Shown: piece by piece, positions 8,504-18,049 of the stretch
Numbering within the stretch: position 1 is the stretch's first letter
Layout: each line of letters opens with the position of its first letter
From: Rhodobacterales bacterium RIFCSPHIGHO2_02_FULL_62_130
Lineage (GTDB): Bacteria > Pseudomonadota > Alphaproteobacteria > Rhodobacterales > Rhodobacteraceae
Assembly: GCA_001828855.1 (NCBI GenBank)
Contig: MHZT01000003.1
Span: 186,001 to 250,000, forward strand
DNA: 64,000 nucleotides
Direction of reading: 5' to 3'
Notes under the pieces: model-generated
Database searches by the model: none
Told to the model about the DNA's origin: nothing
The model's input: the letters and a program-made list of their open reading frames with translations, nothing else
Position numbers and translations under genes: made by a program

Positions 8504-9814
8504 ATGAACAAGACGCTTCGCGCGCTGTTTGGCGCGACGGCTTTGCTTACCCTTGCGGGTGTGGCAGCGGCCGAAACCACGATCACCGTCGCCACCGTGA
8601 ACAACGGTGACATGATCCGCATGCAGGGTCTGATGGACGATTTCTATGCCAAGAACCCCGACATCAAGGTCGAGTGGGTCACGCTGGAAGAGAACGTCCT
8701 GCGCCAGAAAGTCACCACCGACATCGCCACCAAGGGCGGCCAGTTCGACGTGCTGACCATCGGCACCTATGAAGTTCCGATCTGGGGCAAGGCCGGTTGG
8801 CTGGTTGGCCTGAACGACCTTCCCGCCGAATGGGACAAGGCCGACCTGCTGCCCGCCATCGCCGGTGGTCTGACCGTGGACGGCGAGCTTTATGCCGCGC
8901 CCTTCTACGGCGAATCCTCGATGGTGATGTATCGCAAGGATCTGATGGAGGCCGCTGGCCTGACCATGCCCGAAGCCCCGACCTGGGCCGACATCAAAGC
9001 CGCCGCCGCCGCCATGACCAACAAGGACGCCGAGCAATACGGCATCTGCCTGCGTGGCAAAGCTGGCTGGGGCGAGAACATGGCCTTCCTGACCGCCATG
9101 TCGAACTCGTTCGGTGCCAAGTGGTTTGACGAAAACTGGAACCCGCAATTCGACCAGCAGCCGTGGAAAGACACCCTGTCGTTCTACCTTGACCTGATGA
9201 ACGAATACGGTCCCCCCGGTGCCTCGAACAACGGCTTCAACGAAAACCTTGCGCTGTTCCAGCAAGGCCATTGCGGCATGTGGATCGACGCGACTGTTGC
9301 GGCGTCTTTCGTGACGGGCAAAGACTCGACCGTGGCCGACAAGGTTGGTTTCGCACTGGCCCCCGACAACGGTCTGGGCAAGCGTGGCAACTGGCTCTGG
9401 GCTTGGTCGCTGGCCGTTCCGGCTGGTTCCGCCAAGGTTGATGCCGCCAAGACCTTTGTGGCTTGGGCGACGTCGAAGGAATACACCGCGCTGGTTGCTT
9501 CGAAAGAAGGCTGGGCGAACGTGCCTCCGGGAACCCGCACCTCGCTTTATGCGAACCCGGATTACCAGTCGGTGCCGTTTGCCAAGATGACGCTGGACAG
9601 CATCAACTCGGCTGATCCGACCCAGCCGACGGTTGATCCGGTGCCTTACGTTGGCGTGCAGTTCGTCGCGATCCCCGAGTTCCAGGGCTTTGCCACGGCT
9701 GTCGGCCAGCAGTTCTCGGCAGCGCTTGCTGGCACCACCTCGGTCGATGACGCCTTGGCCGCAGCGCAAGAGCTGACCAAGACCGAAATGACCAAGGCCG
9801 GTTACATCAAGTAA
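8504..9814 (+). CDS. smoE: Sorbitol/mannitol-binding periplasmic protein
   Basis: The 436-residue protein has a clear signal peptide ending VAAA-E near residue 23 and then a family 1 extracellular solute-binding domain. Gene order (binding protein, two permeases, MalK-type ATPase, sorbitol dehydrogenase, mannitol dehydrogenase) is that of the Rhodobacter smo operon, which imports D-sorbitol and D-mannitol. GGGAGGA precedes ATG 8504. A hairpin with a T-run follows the stop, so expression should be higher than that of the permeases. Confidence 0.88.
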   Translation: MNKTLRALFGATALLTLAGVAAAETTITVATVNNGDMIRMQGLMDDFYAKNPDIKVEWVTLEENVLRQKVTTDIATKGGQFDVLTIGTYEVPIWGKAGWLVGLNDLPAEWDKADLLPAIAGGLTVDGELYAAPFYGESSMVMYRKDLMEAAGLTMPEAPTWADIKAAAAAMTNKDAEQYGICLRGKAGWGENMAFLTAMSNSFGAKWFDENWNPQFDQQPWKDTLSFYLDLMNEYGPPGASNNGFNENLALFQQGHCGMWIDATVAASFVTGKDSTVADKVGFALAPDNGLGKRGNWLWAWSLAVPAGSAKVDAAKTFVAWATSKEYTALVASKEGWANVPPGTRTSLYANPDYQSVPFAKMTLDSINSADPTQPTVDPVPYVGVQFVAIPEFQGFATAVGQQFSAALAGTTSVDDALAAAQELTKTEMTKAGYIK

Positions 9815-9825
9815 CCGACTGATCT

Positions 9826-9860
9826 GCGGGGCCGATCCTCCCAAGGCGGCCCCGCTTTTT
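9826..9860 (+). terminator. Hairpin with T-run between smoE and smoF
   Basis: GCGGGGCCG at 9826-9834 pairs perfectly with CGGCCCCGC at 9847-9855 across a 12-nt loop and is followed by TTTTTC. It lies inside the operon, so it most likely acts as a partial terminator that favours the binding-protein message. Confidence 0.78.
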
Positions 9861-9883
9861 CTTTCCCGCAACAGGAGCCGACA

Positions 9884-10753
9884 ATGGCCACCGCCCATTC
9901 CCGCACCGCTGCTAGGCTGATGGTTTCCCCCGCCGTTATCCTGTTGTTTTTGTGGATGATTGTTCCCTTGGGGATGACCGTTTACTTTTCTTTCCTGCGC
10001 TATAACCTGCTGACCCCCGGCACGTCTTTTGCGGGCCTCGACAACTATTATTACTTCCTGACCAATGCCGCGTTCTGGGATGCGCTGGTCAATACCATCA
10101 CGCTGGTGGTGGGGGTGCTGCTGATCACGGTGTTTGGCGGGATTGGCCTTGCGCTGCTGCTGGATCAGCCGATGTGGGGGCAGGGGATCGTGCGGGTGAT
10201 GGTGATCGCCCCGTTCTTCGTGATGCCCACCGTGTCGGCGCTGGTCTGGAAGAACATGTTCATGAACCCCGTGAACGGCATGTTCGCCCATATTGCCAAG
10301 GCCTTGGGATTTGCTCCCTATGATTTTCTGGCCCATGCGCCGCTGCTGTCGATCATCGTGATTGTGGCTTGGGCTTGGCTGCCGTTTTCGACGCTGATCC
10401 TGCTGACCGCGCTGCAATCGTTGGACCGCGAGCAGCAAGAGGCGGCGGAAATGGATGGCGCGTCCACGCTGTCGCGCTTTTGGTATCTGACCGTGCCGCA
10501 TTTGACCCGCTCGATCACCGTGGTCATCCTGATCCAGACGATCTTCCTGCTGTCGGTTTTTGCGGAAATTCTGGTGACCACCAACGGCGGCCCCGGCACC
10601 GCATCGACCAACATCCCCTACCTTGTCTACGCCCAGTCCCTGCTGTCGTTTGACGTGGGCGGAGGCTCCGCCGGTGGCATCGTTGCCGTCATCCTTGCCA
10701 ACATCGTTGCCTTCTTCCTGATGCGGATGATCGGCAAGAATCTGGACGCATGA
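9884..10753 (+). CDS. smoF: Sorbitol/mannitol ABC transporter permease
   Basis: This 289-residue inner-membrane protein of the MalF/CUT1 class has six predicted membrane spans. The cytoplasmic EAA loop that contacts the ATPase is visible as EQQEAAEMDGAS near residue 187. An AGGAG site precedes ATG 9884. The last four bases overlap the start of the second permease gene, indicating tight co-translation. Confidence 0.87.
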   Translation: MATAHSRTAARLMVSPAVILLFLWMIVPLGMTVYFSFLRYNLLTPGTSFAGLDNYYYFLTNAAFWDALVNTITLVVGVLLITVFGGIGLALLLDQPMWGQGIVRVMVIAPFFVMPTVSALVWKNMFMNPVNGMFAHIAKALGFAPYDFLAHAPLLSIIVIVAWAWLPFSTLILLTALQSLDREQQEAAEMDGASTLSRFWYLTVPHLTRSITVVILIQTIFLLSVFAEILVTTNGGPGTASTNIPYLVYAQSLLSFDVGGGSAGGIVAVILANIVAFFLMRMIGKNLDA

Positions 10754-11586
10754 ACATGGCCCGCAAAATCACCCAAACCCGCAAGACCACCGTCACTGTT
10801 ATCGCGTGGATCATCGGTTTCCTGATCTTCTTCCCGATCCTGTGGACGATCCTGATGAGCTTCAAATCCGAAGGCGATGCCATCAAGGCACCTTTGGCGA
10901 TGCTGACCTCGCACTGGACGCTGGAAAGCTATGGCGAGGTGCAGGAGCGTTCTAACTATCTGCGGTTCTTTATGAATTCGGTGGTGATCTCGCTGGGGTC
11001 CACCATTCTTGCGCTGGTGATCGCCATTCCTGCGGCATGGTCGATGGCCTTTGTGCCGGGGCGGCGGACCAAGGATCTGCTGATGTGGATGCTGTCAACC
11101 AAGATGATGCCCGCCGTGGGGGTGCTTGTGCCGATGTATCTGATGTTCCGCGATTTTGGTCTGCTGGACACCCGCACGGGGCTGGTGGTGGTGCTGACGC
11201 TGATCAACCTGCCGATCGTGGTCTGGATGCTTTACACCTATTTCAAGGAAATCCCCGGCGAGATCCTTGAGGCGGCGCGGATGGATGGCGCAAATCTGCG
11301 CTCGGAAATCCTGTATGTGCTGACGCCGATGGCGGTGCCGGGGATCGCGTCGACCATGCTGCTGAACATAATTCTGGCATGGAACGAGGCGTTCTGGACA
11401 CTGCAACTGACCACTTCCGACGCGGCCCCTTTGACGCAGTTCATCGCGTCCTACTCCTCCCCCGAAGGCCTGTTCTACGCGAAACTGTCGGCGGCCAGCA
11501 CGATGGCCATCGCCCCGATCCTGATCCTTGGCTGGTTCAGCCAGAAGCAACTTGTCCGCGGTCTGACCTTCGGCGCGGTTAAATAG
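10750..11586 (+). CDS. smoG: Sorbitol/mannitol ABC transporter permease
   Basis: The 278-residue protein is the MalG-type partner of the preceding permease. It starts with a positively charged N-terminus and a first membrane span near residues 17-38, and the EAA loop appears as [12 protein letters not shown] near residue 172. It should form the membrane channel together with the product of the gene that overlaps its start. The ATPase gene begins eight bases after its stop. Confidence 0.87.
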   Translation: MNMARKITQTRKTTVTVIAWIIGFLIFFPILWTILMSFKSEGDAIKAPLAMLTSHWTLESYGEVQERSNYLRFFMNSVVISLGSTILALVIAIPAAWSMAFVPGRRTKDLLMWMLSTKMMPAVGVLVPMYLMFRDFGLLDTRTGLVVVLTLINLPIVVWMLYTYFKEIPGEILEAARMDGANLRSEILYVLTPMAVPGIASTMLLNIILAWNEAFWTLQLTTSDAAPLTQFIASYSSPEGLFYAKLSAASTMAIAPILILGWFSQKQLVRGLTFGAVK

Positions 11587-11594
11587 AGGTTCCC

Positions 11595-12589
<995 letters not shown>

Positions 12590-12593
<4 letters not shown>

Positions 12594-13360
12594 GACTACT
12601 TGGAAAAACCGCCCTGATCACAGGGTCCGCCCGTGGTATCGGGCTTGAATTCGCCCGCGCCTATATTGTGGAAGGCGCAATGGTCGCGCTGGCCGATATC
12701 AACGCTTCGGCGGTCGCTGCGGCTGCCGCCGAATTGGGACCGCAAGCCATCGGCGTCCAGATGGATGTGACGTCGCAGGCTTCGATTGATGCGGGCTTTG
12801 CCAGTGCCATCGCGCAGATGGGGCATCTGGATATTCTGGTGAACAACGCCGCGCTGTTCTCGGCCGCCCCCATCGACGAGATCACGCGCGCCGATTATGA
12901 ACGTTTGTTCGCCGTAAACGTCTCGGGCACGCTGTTTTGCCTGCAGGCCGCCGCGCGCCATATGATTGCGAGCGGAAAAGGCGGCAAGATCATCAACATG
13001 GCGTCCCAAGCGGGGCGGCGGGGCGAGGGGTTGGTGGCTGTCTATTGCGCCAGCAAGGCCGCCGTCATCAGCCTGACCCAAAGCGCGGGGCTGGGGCTGA
13101 TCGAACACGGCATCAACGTCAATGCCATTGCGCCGGGTGTGGTGGACGGTGAGCATTGGGACGGCGTGGACGCATTTTTCGCCAAATATGAAAAGAAACC
13201 GCTGGGCCAGAAAAAACGCGAAGTGGGCGAAGCCGTGCCGTTTGGCCGGATGGGAACCGCTGCCGATCTGACCGGCATGGCAATCTTTCTTGCCACCCCC
13301 GAAGCAGATTACATCGTCGCCCAGACCTTCGGGGTCGATGGCGGAAACTGGATGGCCTGA
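12590..13360 (+). CDS. smoS: Sorbitol dehydrogenase (short-chain dehydrogenase)
   Basis: The 256-residue short-chain dehydrogenase has the NAD-binding TGSARGIG motif at residues 11-18, the NNAA motif near 84 and the YxxxK catalytic pair in VYCASKAA near 153-157. It closely resembles, over its whole length as I recall it, the Rhodobacter sphaeroides sorbitol (galactitol) dehydrogenase, which oxidises D-sorbitol to D-fructose. The SQAGRRGE and [11 protein letters not shown] segments are characteristic. It is translationally coupled to the ATPase gene and followed by the mannitol dehydrogenase gene after two bases. Confidence 0.92.
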
Positions 13361-13362
13361 GC

Positions 13363-14790
13363 ATGAACACCGCGCAAACCCCCGCCTATGACCGCAGCAA
13401 ACTGACTGCCGGTATCGTCCACATCGGCCTTGGCAATTTTCACCGCGCGCATATGGCCGTCTATCTGGACGACCTTTTCGCCAAGGGGCAAAGCCTTGAC
13501 TGGGCGATCCTTGGGGCAGGGGTGCGCGAGGGCGACGCCAAGATGCGCGAGGCGTTGCTGGCGCAGGACTGCCTTTCGACCGTGATCGAGCTGGACCCCG
13601 CAGGCAAATCCGCCCGCCGGATCGGGTCGATGATCGGGTTTATCGAAGTGCAGCCGGACAATGCCGCCCTGATCGCCGCGATGGCGGACCCGCAAATCCG
13701 CATCGTTTCCCTGACCGTGACCGAAGGCGGCTATTTCATTGATCCGGCCACCGGCCAGTTCGACCCCACCGCGCCCGAGATCGTGGCCGATGCCGCCCAT
13801 CCGCACCGCACCGCCTTTGGCGCGATCATCGCGGCGCTGAAAGCGCGGCGGGCGGCGGGGACCGCGCCATTTACCGTGATGTCCTGCGACAACCTGCCCG
13901 GAAACGGCCATGTGACGCAGGATGCCGTGACCGGACTTGCGCGTCTGTCCGATCCCGCGCTGGCCGACTGGATTGCTGCAAATGTGGCTTTCCCGAATGG
14001 CATGGTGGACCGCATCACCCCCGCCACCGGCCCGCGTGAACGCGCGATGGCGGAAAGTTTCGGCCTGCAAGATCCGGTTCCCGTCACCTGCGAGCCGTTC
14101 CGGCAATGGGTGCTGGAAGACAACTTCCCCGCAGGCCGCCCCGCGCTGGAACAGGTGGGCGTCACCTTCTCGCGCCATGTCCATGCCTATGAGGCGATGA
14201 AAATCCGCATCCTGAACGGCGGGCATGCCACGATTGCCTATCCGGGCGGTTTGCTCGACATTGAATATGTGCATGAGGCGATGGCGCATCCGCTGATCCT
14301 TGGCTTCCTGAACAAGCTGGAGACCACCGAGATCATCCCCACCATCGCGCCGGTGCCGGATACCGATCTGAACGCCTATTATGCTGAAATCGTGCAGCGG
14401 TTCTCGAACCCCGAAGTGGCCGACACCGAACGCCGCCTGTGCCTTGACGGATCGAACCGGCAGCCGAAATTCATCGTGCCGCCTTTGCGCGACCGTCTGG
14501 CGGCAGGGCAAAGCGCCGAGGGGCTGGCGCTGGTATCCGCGCTGTGGTGTCGCTATTGCACCGGCACGTCGGATCACGGCACGCATATTCCGCCGAATGA
14601 TCCGAACTGGGATGCGCTGCAGGCCACGGCCATCGTGGCACAAACCAATCCGCAGGCATGGCTGGAACAGCGCACGATCTATGGCGATCTAGCGGACCAT
14701 GCAGGCTTTGGCGCAAGCTTTGCCCGCCATCTGGCCCGCATCCGCGATCACGGCACCGAAGCGGCCCTGCGCGCCTATATTGCGGGCTGA
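13363..14790 (+). CDS. mtlK: Mannitol 2-dehydrogenase (long-chain polyol dehydrogenase)
   Basis: At 475 residues this has the usual size of polyol-specific long-chain dehydrogenases. The Rossmann motif GIVHIGLGNFHRAH lies at residues 17-30, and the family segment around MKIRILNGGH containing the catalytic lysine lies near residue 280. The enzyme oxidises D-mannitol to D-fructose with NAD. Together with the sorbitol dehydrogenase it converts both imported hexitols to fructose. No fructokinase gene follows, so fructose must be phosphorylated by an enzyme encoded elsewhere. Confidence 0.92.
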   Translation: MNTAQTPAYDRSKLTAGIVHIGLGNFHRAHMAVYLDDLFAKGQSLDWAILGAGVREGDAKMREALLAQDCLSTVIELDPAGKSARRIGSMIGFIEVQPDNAALIAAMADPQIRIVSLTVTEGGYFIDPATGQFDPTAPEIVADAAHPHRTAFGAIIAALKARRAAGTAPFTVMSCDNLPGNGHVTQDAVTGLARLSDPALADWIAANVAFPNGMVDRITPATGPRERAMAESFGLQDPVPVTCEPFRQWVLEDNFPAGRPALEQVGVTFSRHVHAYEAMKIRILNGGHATIAYPGGLLDIEYVHEAMAHPLILGFLNKLETTEIIPTIAPVPDTDLNAYYAEIVQRFSNPEVADTERRLCLDGSNRQPKFIVPPLRDRLAAGQSAEGLALVSALWCRYCTGTSDHGTHIPPNDPNWDALQATAIVAQTNPQAWLEQRTIYGDLADHAGFGASFARHLARIRDHGTEAALRAYIAG

Positions 14791-14808
14791 GGTTTTCGCT
14801 TGTCTTGA

Positions 14809-14844
14809 GGTGGCCGGCCTTCGCAGGGCCACCTTCGCAGGGCC
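14809..14844. terminator. Hairpin with tandem 13-bp repeat between mtlK and arsJ
   Basis: CCTTCGCAGGGCC occurs twice, at 14818-14830 and 14832-14844. GGTGGCC at 14809-14815 can pair with GGCCACC at 14827-14833. It lies between convergent genes and could end transcription from both sides, although a T-run is poor. Confidence 0.4.
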
Positions 14845-14864
14845 GGTCACTTTCGTTTGGGCTG

Positions 14865-16091
14865 TCAGCGCGCTGCGGGCATGATCCGTCCAACGCTTAG
14901 GGCGCTTGCGGCAGCCATCGCGCCTGCGGTGGCAAGGCACAGCGAAAGCCCGCCGATCTGATAGCTGATCCCCGACAGCAGCGTGCCGATCAACCGGCCC
15001 GCCGCATTGGCCATATAGTAAAAGCCCACATCCTGCGACACCCGCTCGGCGCGGCTGAGGGCAAGGATCAGATAGGAATGCAACGCCGAGTTCACCGCCA
15101 AGACAAAGCCGAACAGCAGCAGCCCTGCCACAAGGCTGATGGTCAGCCAAGGCGCAGGCGCGGGGGCCAGCAGGGCCAATCCGGCAAGGATCAGCGGGAT
15201 CGGCACCAAGGCCGTGGCCCAGACCGATGCCATGCGGGCCTGCCCCGTGGCGGGCAGCAGGCGCGGGGTGGCGGCCTGCACCGCGCCATAGGCGATGATC
15301 CACAGTGCCATGAACCCTCCGATCAGAAAGAAGGCGGCGCGGCGGCTGTCGGGGCTGCCATCCGACAGAACCGACTGGAAATAAACCGGAATCCCCACCA
15401 CGAACCACACATCGCGCGCCCCGAACAGGAACATCCGCGCCAGCGACAGCCGGTTGATCTGGGTGTCTTTCGACCAGACCGAGCCGAGTTTGGTTCCCTT
15501 TTTGCCCGCAGGCAGGCCCTTGGGCAAAAACAGCGCCACGGCCAGCAAGATTGCCGCCAGCACCGCCGCCATCGCCCAGACCGCCGCCTGAAACCCAGCC
15601 AGCGCCAGCAGGGCCGCGCCAAGGAAGAACCCCACCCCCTTGACCGCGTTCTTTGATCCGGTCAGCGCGGCCACCCAGCGAAACAGCGCGCCTTCCGTCT
15701 CGGGGGCCAGCAGCTTGACCGCCGATTTCGACGACATCTTGGTCAGGTCTTTCGCCACGCCCGACAGCCCTTGCACCCCCATCACGAAGGCGACCGAGGC
15801 TGCGATGCTCCATGCAGGGTCAAGCAGGGCCAGCGCGGCCAGTGCCACGATCTGCAACGCCAGCCCCGCATACAGCGTGGCCGCAAGGCCAAAGCGCGCC
15901 GCGATCCATCCCGCCGCCAGATTGGTGACGATGCCCGCCACCTCATAGAGCACGAACAGCCAAGCCAGTTGCAGCGCGCCAAAGCCCAAGGCGTTGAAAT
16001 GCAGCAGCACCAGCATCCGCAGCGCGCCATCGGTCAGCATGAAGGCCCAATAGGCGGCCGTGACGGCGGCATAGGCGTGCAGCGGTTTCAT
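14865..16091 (-). CDS. arsJ: ArsJ-type organoarsenical efflux permease (MFS)
   Basis: This 408-residue major-facilitator protein has about twelve hydrophobic segments. It belongs with ArsJ, which exports 1-arseno-3-phosphoglycerate made by a linked GAPDH, as shown by the start overlap with a GAPDH gene (ATGA) and by an ArsR-ArsC gene upstream. The segment [12 protein letters not shown] near residue 115 is a family feature as I recall it. ATG 16091 was chosen because it overlaps the GAPDH stop; an upstream ATG lies inside the GAPDH gene. Confidence 0.87.
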   Translation of the reverse strand: MKPLHAYAAVTAAYWAFMLTDGALRMLVLLHFNALGFGALQLAWLFVLYEVAGIVTNLAAGWIAARFGLAATLYAGLALQIVALAALALLDPAWSIAASVAFVMGVQGLSGVAKDLTKMSSKSAVKLLAPETEGALFRWVAALTGSKNAVKGVGFFLGAALLALAGFQAAVWAMAAVLAAILLAVALFLPKGLPAGKKGTKLGSVWSKDTQINRLSLARMFLFGARDVWFVVGIPVYFQSVLSDGSPDSRRAAFFLIGGFMALWIIAYGAVQAATPRLLPATGQARMASVWATALVPIPLILAGLALLAPAPAPWLTISLVAGLLLFGFVLAVNSALHSYLILALSRAERVSQDVGFYYMANAAGRLIGTLLSGISYQIGGLSLCLATAGAMAAASALSVGRIMPAAR

Positions 16092-17098
16092 AGCGTGCCT
16101 GCGACCATGCGGGTGATGTCGGCTAAGCGGCAGGCATAGCCCCATTCGTTGTCATACCACGCGTAGACCTTCACCTGCGTGCCTGCGATCACCATCGTGG
16201 ACCTTGCATCGATGATCGAGGACCGCGGGTCGTTGACGTAATCGGAGGACACCAGCGGGCGGGTCTCATAGCCCAAAATCCCTGCCAGCGGCCCTTCGGC
16301 GGCGGCGGCGAAAAGCGCGTTCACCTCTTCGGCACTGGTTTCCCGCGCCACTTCGAACACGCAATCGGTGATCGAGGCATTCAGCAGCGGCACGCGGATG
16401 GCATGGCCGTTCAGCCGCCCCGCCAGTTCGGGATAGATCAGCGTGATCGCCGTGGCCGATCCGGTGGTGGTGGGGATCAGGTTCATCAGGGCCGACCGCG
16501 CGCGGCGCATGTCCTTGGCGGGGCGGTCCACGATGGTCTGGGTGTTGGTCACATCATGGATGGTGGTGATCGAGCCGTGCTTGATGCCAAGGGATTCGTG
16601 GATCACCTTGACCACAGGGGCAAGGCAGTTGGTGGTGCAACTTGCCGCCGTGATCAGGTTGTGCTGCGCCGCATCATAAAGCTGATGGTTCACGCCATAG
16701 ACCAGATTAAGCGCGCCGCCATCCTTGACCGGTGCCGAAACCACCACCTTTTTCACGCCCGCCGCGTAATAGGGCGCAATCTTGGCCGCTGTCTTGAAGA
16801 CGCCGGTGCAGTCGATCACCAGATCGACGCCCAGTTCGGCCAAGGGCAGATCCTCGATCTTTTTGGCGTGGGTCAGCCGGATCTGCTGGCCGTTCAGGGT
16901 CAGGCTGTCCGCATCATGCGAAATATCGGCCCGCCAGCGTCCGTGGACAGAGTCAAACTCCATCAGAAGGGCGTGCTGTTCGGCATCGCCCGCGACATCG
17001 TTCAGCAGCACGATCTGGCCTGCGGCGCCTGTGTCGATCAGGTCACGCAGCACAAGCTTTCCAATCCGGCCAAGGCCGTTCAGGGCAATACGGGGCAT
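16088..17098 (-). CDS. ArsJ-associated glyceraldehyde-3-phosphate dehydrogenase
   Basis: This complete 336-residue GAPDH has the NAD-binding start LNGLGRIGK and the catalytic cysteine in [10 protein letters not shown] near residue 153. Placed between the arsenic regulator/reductase and ArsJ, it is expected to use arsenate in place of phosphate and form 1-arseno-3-phosphoglycerate, which ArsJ exports. It is therefore probably a resistance enzyme and not the main glycolytic GAPDH. It starts nine bases after the ArsR-ArsC stop. Confidence 0.88.
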   Translation of the reverse strand: MPRIALNGLGRIGKLVLRDLIDTGAAGQIVLLNDVAGDAEQHALLMEFDSVHGRWRADISHDADSLTLNGQQIRLTHAKKIEDLPLAELGVDLVIDCTGVFKTAAKIAPYYAAGVKKVVVSAPVKDGGALNLVYGVNHQLYDAAQHNLITAASCTTNCLAPVVKVIHESLGIKHGSITTIHDVTNTQTIVDRPAKDMRRARSALMNLIPTTTGSATAITLIYPELAGRLNGHAIRVPLLNASITDCVFEVARETSAEEVNALFAAAAEGPLAGILGYETRPLVSSDYVNDPRSSIIDARSTMVIAGTQVKVYAWYDNEWGYACRLADITRMVAGTL

Positions 17099-17107
17099 GG
17101 GATTTCC

Positions 17108-17923
17108 TTAGATATGGCCAAGATCATCAAGGCGGTGTTGCAGGGCCAGCCGGTCAAGCTGATCGAAAGACAGCGCGGCAAAGCCGGTCAGGCGCTTGTG
17201 CAATTCGGCATAGGTGCGCGCAAAGGCCAGCGCCTTTTCGGCATCGGTGCCGGTGGCCTTGACCGGATCGGGCAGGCCCCAATGCGCCGTCATCGGCTGA
17301 CCGGGCCAAGGCGCACATTCCTCGGATGCCGCCGCATCGCAGACGGTAAAGACGAAATCCATCTGCGGCGCGTCGGGCTGTTCAAATTCCGAGATATGCT
17401 TGGAGCGCAGACCCGACACATCATGGCCTGCACGTTCAAGCACGGTGATGGCATAGGGGTTCAGCGCGGTTCCCGGCCGTGTTCCCGCCGAAAAGGCACG
17501 GAACCGGCCCGCGCCCAGATCGTTCAGAATGGCTTCGGCAAAGATCGAGCGGGCCGAATTGCCCGAGCAGATGAAAAGCACGTTATAGGGTCGGGTCATG
17601 GCAGCCTCGGTTTCAGGAAGGGCAGGGCAAAGGCCGGGACGCCCCCGGCAGCAGTCGTTCACCAGATAGGCCACCAGCGCGCCCGCGCGGTCCAGATCGA
17701 CGGTGTAAAACAGGGACCGCCCGTCGCGCTGGTGCCGGATCAGGCCCACCTGCTCCAGCGCCGCCAGATGGTGCGACAGGGTGTTCTGTTTCAGATCAAG
17801 GGATTGGGCGATCTCGGTCGGGCGCACGCCTTGCGGGGCGTGGCGCATCAACAGCCGGAACACGGCCAGACGCCCCGGACTGCCGAGAGTTGCGAAGGTA
17901 GAGGTGGCATCTATTATTTCCAT
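17108..17923 (-). CDS. ArsR-ArsC fusion: arsenic-responsive repressor joined to arsenate reductase
   Basis: The 271-residue protein has two parts. Residues 1-100 form an ArsR winged helix (TEIAQSLDLKQNTLSHHL near 36-53), ending in a cysteine cluster Cys91, Cys92, Cys99 that could bind As(III). Residues 112-250 form a low-molecular-weight-phosphatase-type arsenate reductase with P-loop CSGNSARS (Cys119) and the redox pair Cys195/Cys203 typical of thioredoxin-coupled ArsC. ATG 17923 lies within a 12-bp-armed inverted repeat, so autorepression is likely. It leads the operon with GAPDH and ArsJ, combining sensor and enzyme in one chain. Confidence 0.88.
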   Translation of the reverse strand: MEIIDATSTFATLGSPGRLAVFRLLMRHAPQGVRPTEIAQSLDLKQNTLSHHLAALEQVGLIRHQRDGRSLFYTVDLDRAGALVAYLVNDCCRGRPGLCPALPETEAAMTRPYNVLFICSGNSARSIFAEAILNDLGAGRFRAFSAGTRPGTALNPYAITVLERAGHDVSGLRSKHISEFEQPDAPQMDFVFTVCDAAASEECAPWPGQPMTAHWGLPDPVKATGTDAEKALAFARTYAELHKRLTGFAALSFDQLDRLALQHRLDDLGHI

Positions 17924-17940
17924 AAATCGGGAATAATAGA
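17910..17940 (-). promoter_or_regulatory. ArsR-type operator overlapping the arsR-arsC start codon
   Basis: TCTATTATTTCC at 17910-17921 and GGGAATAATAGA at 17929-17940 form a 12-bp inverted repeat with one mismatch and a 7-nt spacer. The start codon (17923-17921) lies within it. The AT-rich arms match the kind of site bound by ArsR repressors, and the position would block initiation of the operon. Confidence 0.7.
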
Positions 17941-18049
17941 ATTGATGCCCTGCGCCAAGTGAATGTTTTGTAACGGGCAGGGCGGGGGCAATGGAAAAGG
18001 GGCGGCCCGTTGCCGGACCGCCCCGCACTCGTTACGAAAAGACCCGCGC

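Noticed and set aside
8459-10501. A 680-codon open frame on the minus strand opposite smoE and smoF
   Set aside because: The composition is unlike a protein and the plus-strand genes have clear families, starts and operon spacing.
16403-17962. A 519-codon plus-strand frame across the arsenic genes
   Set aside because: It is antisense to GAPDH and ArsR-ArsC, both of which carry all catalytic motifs.
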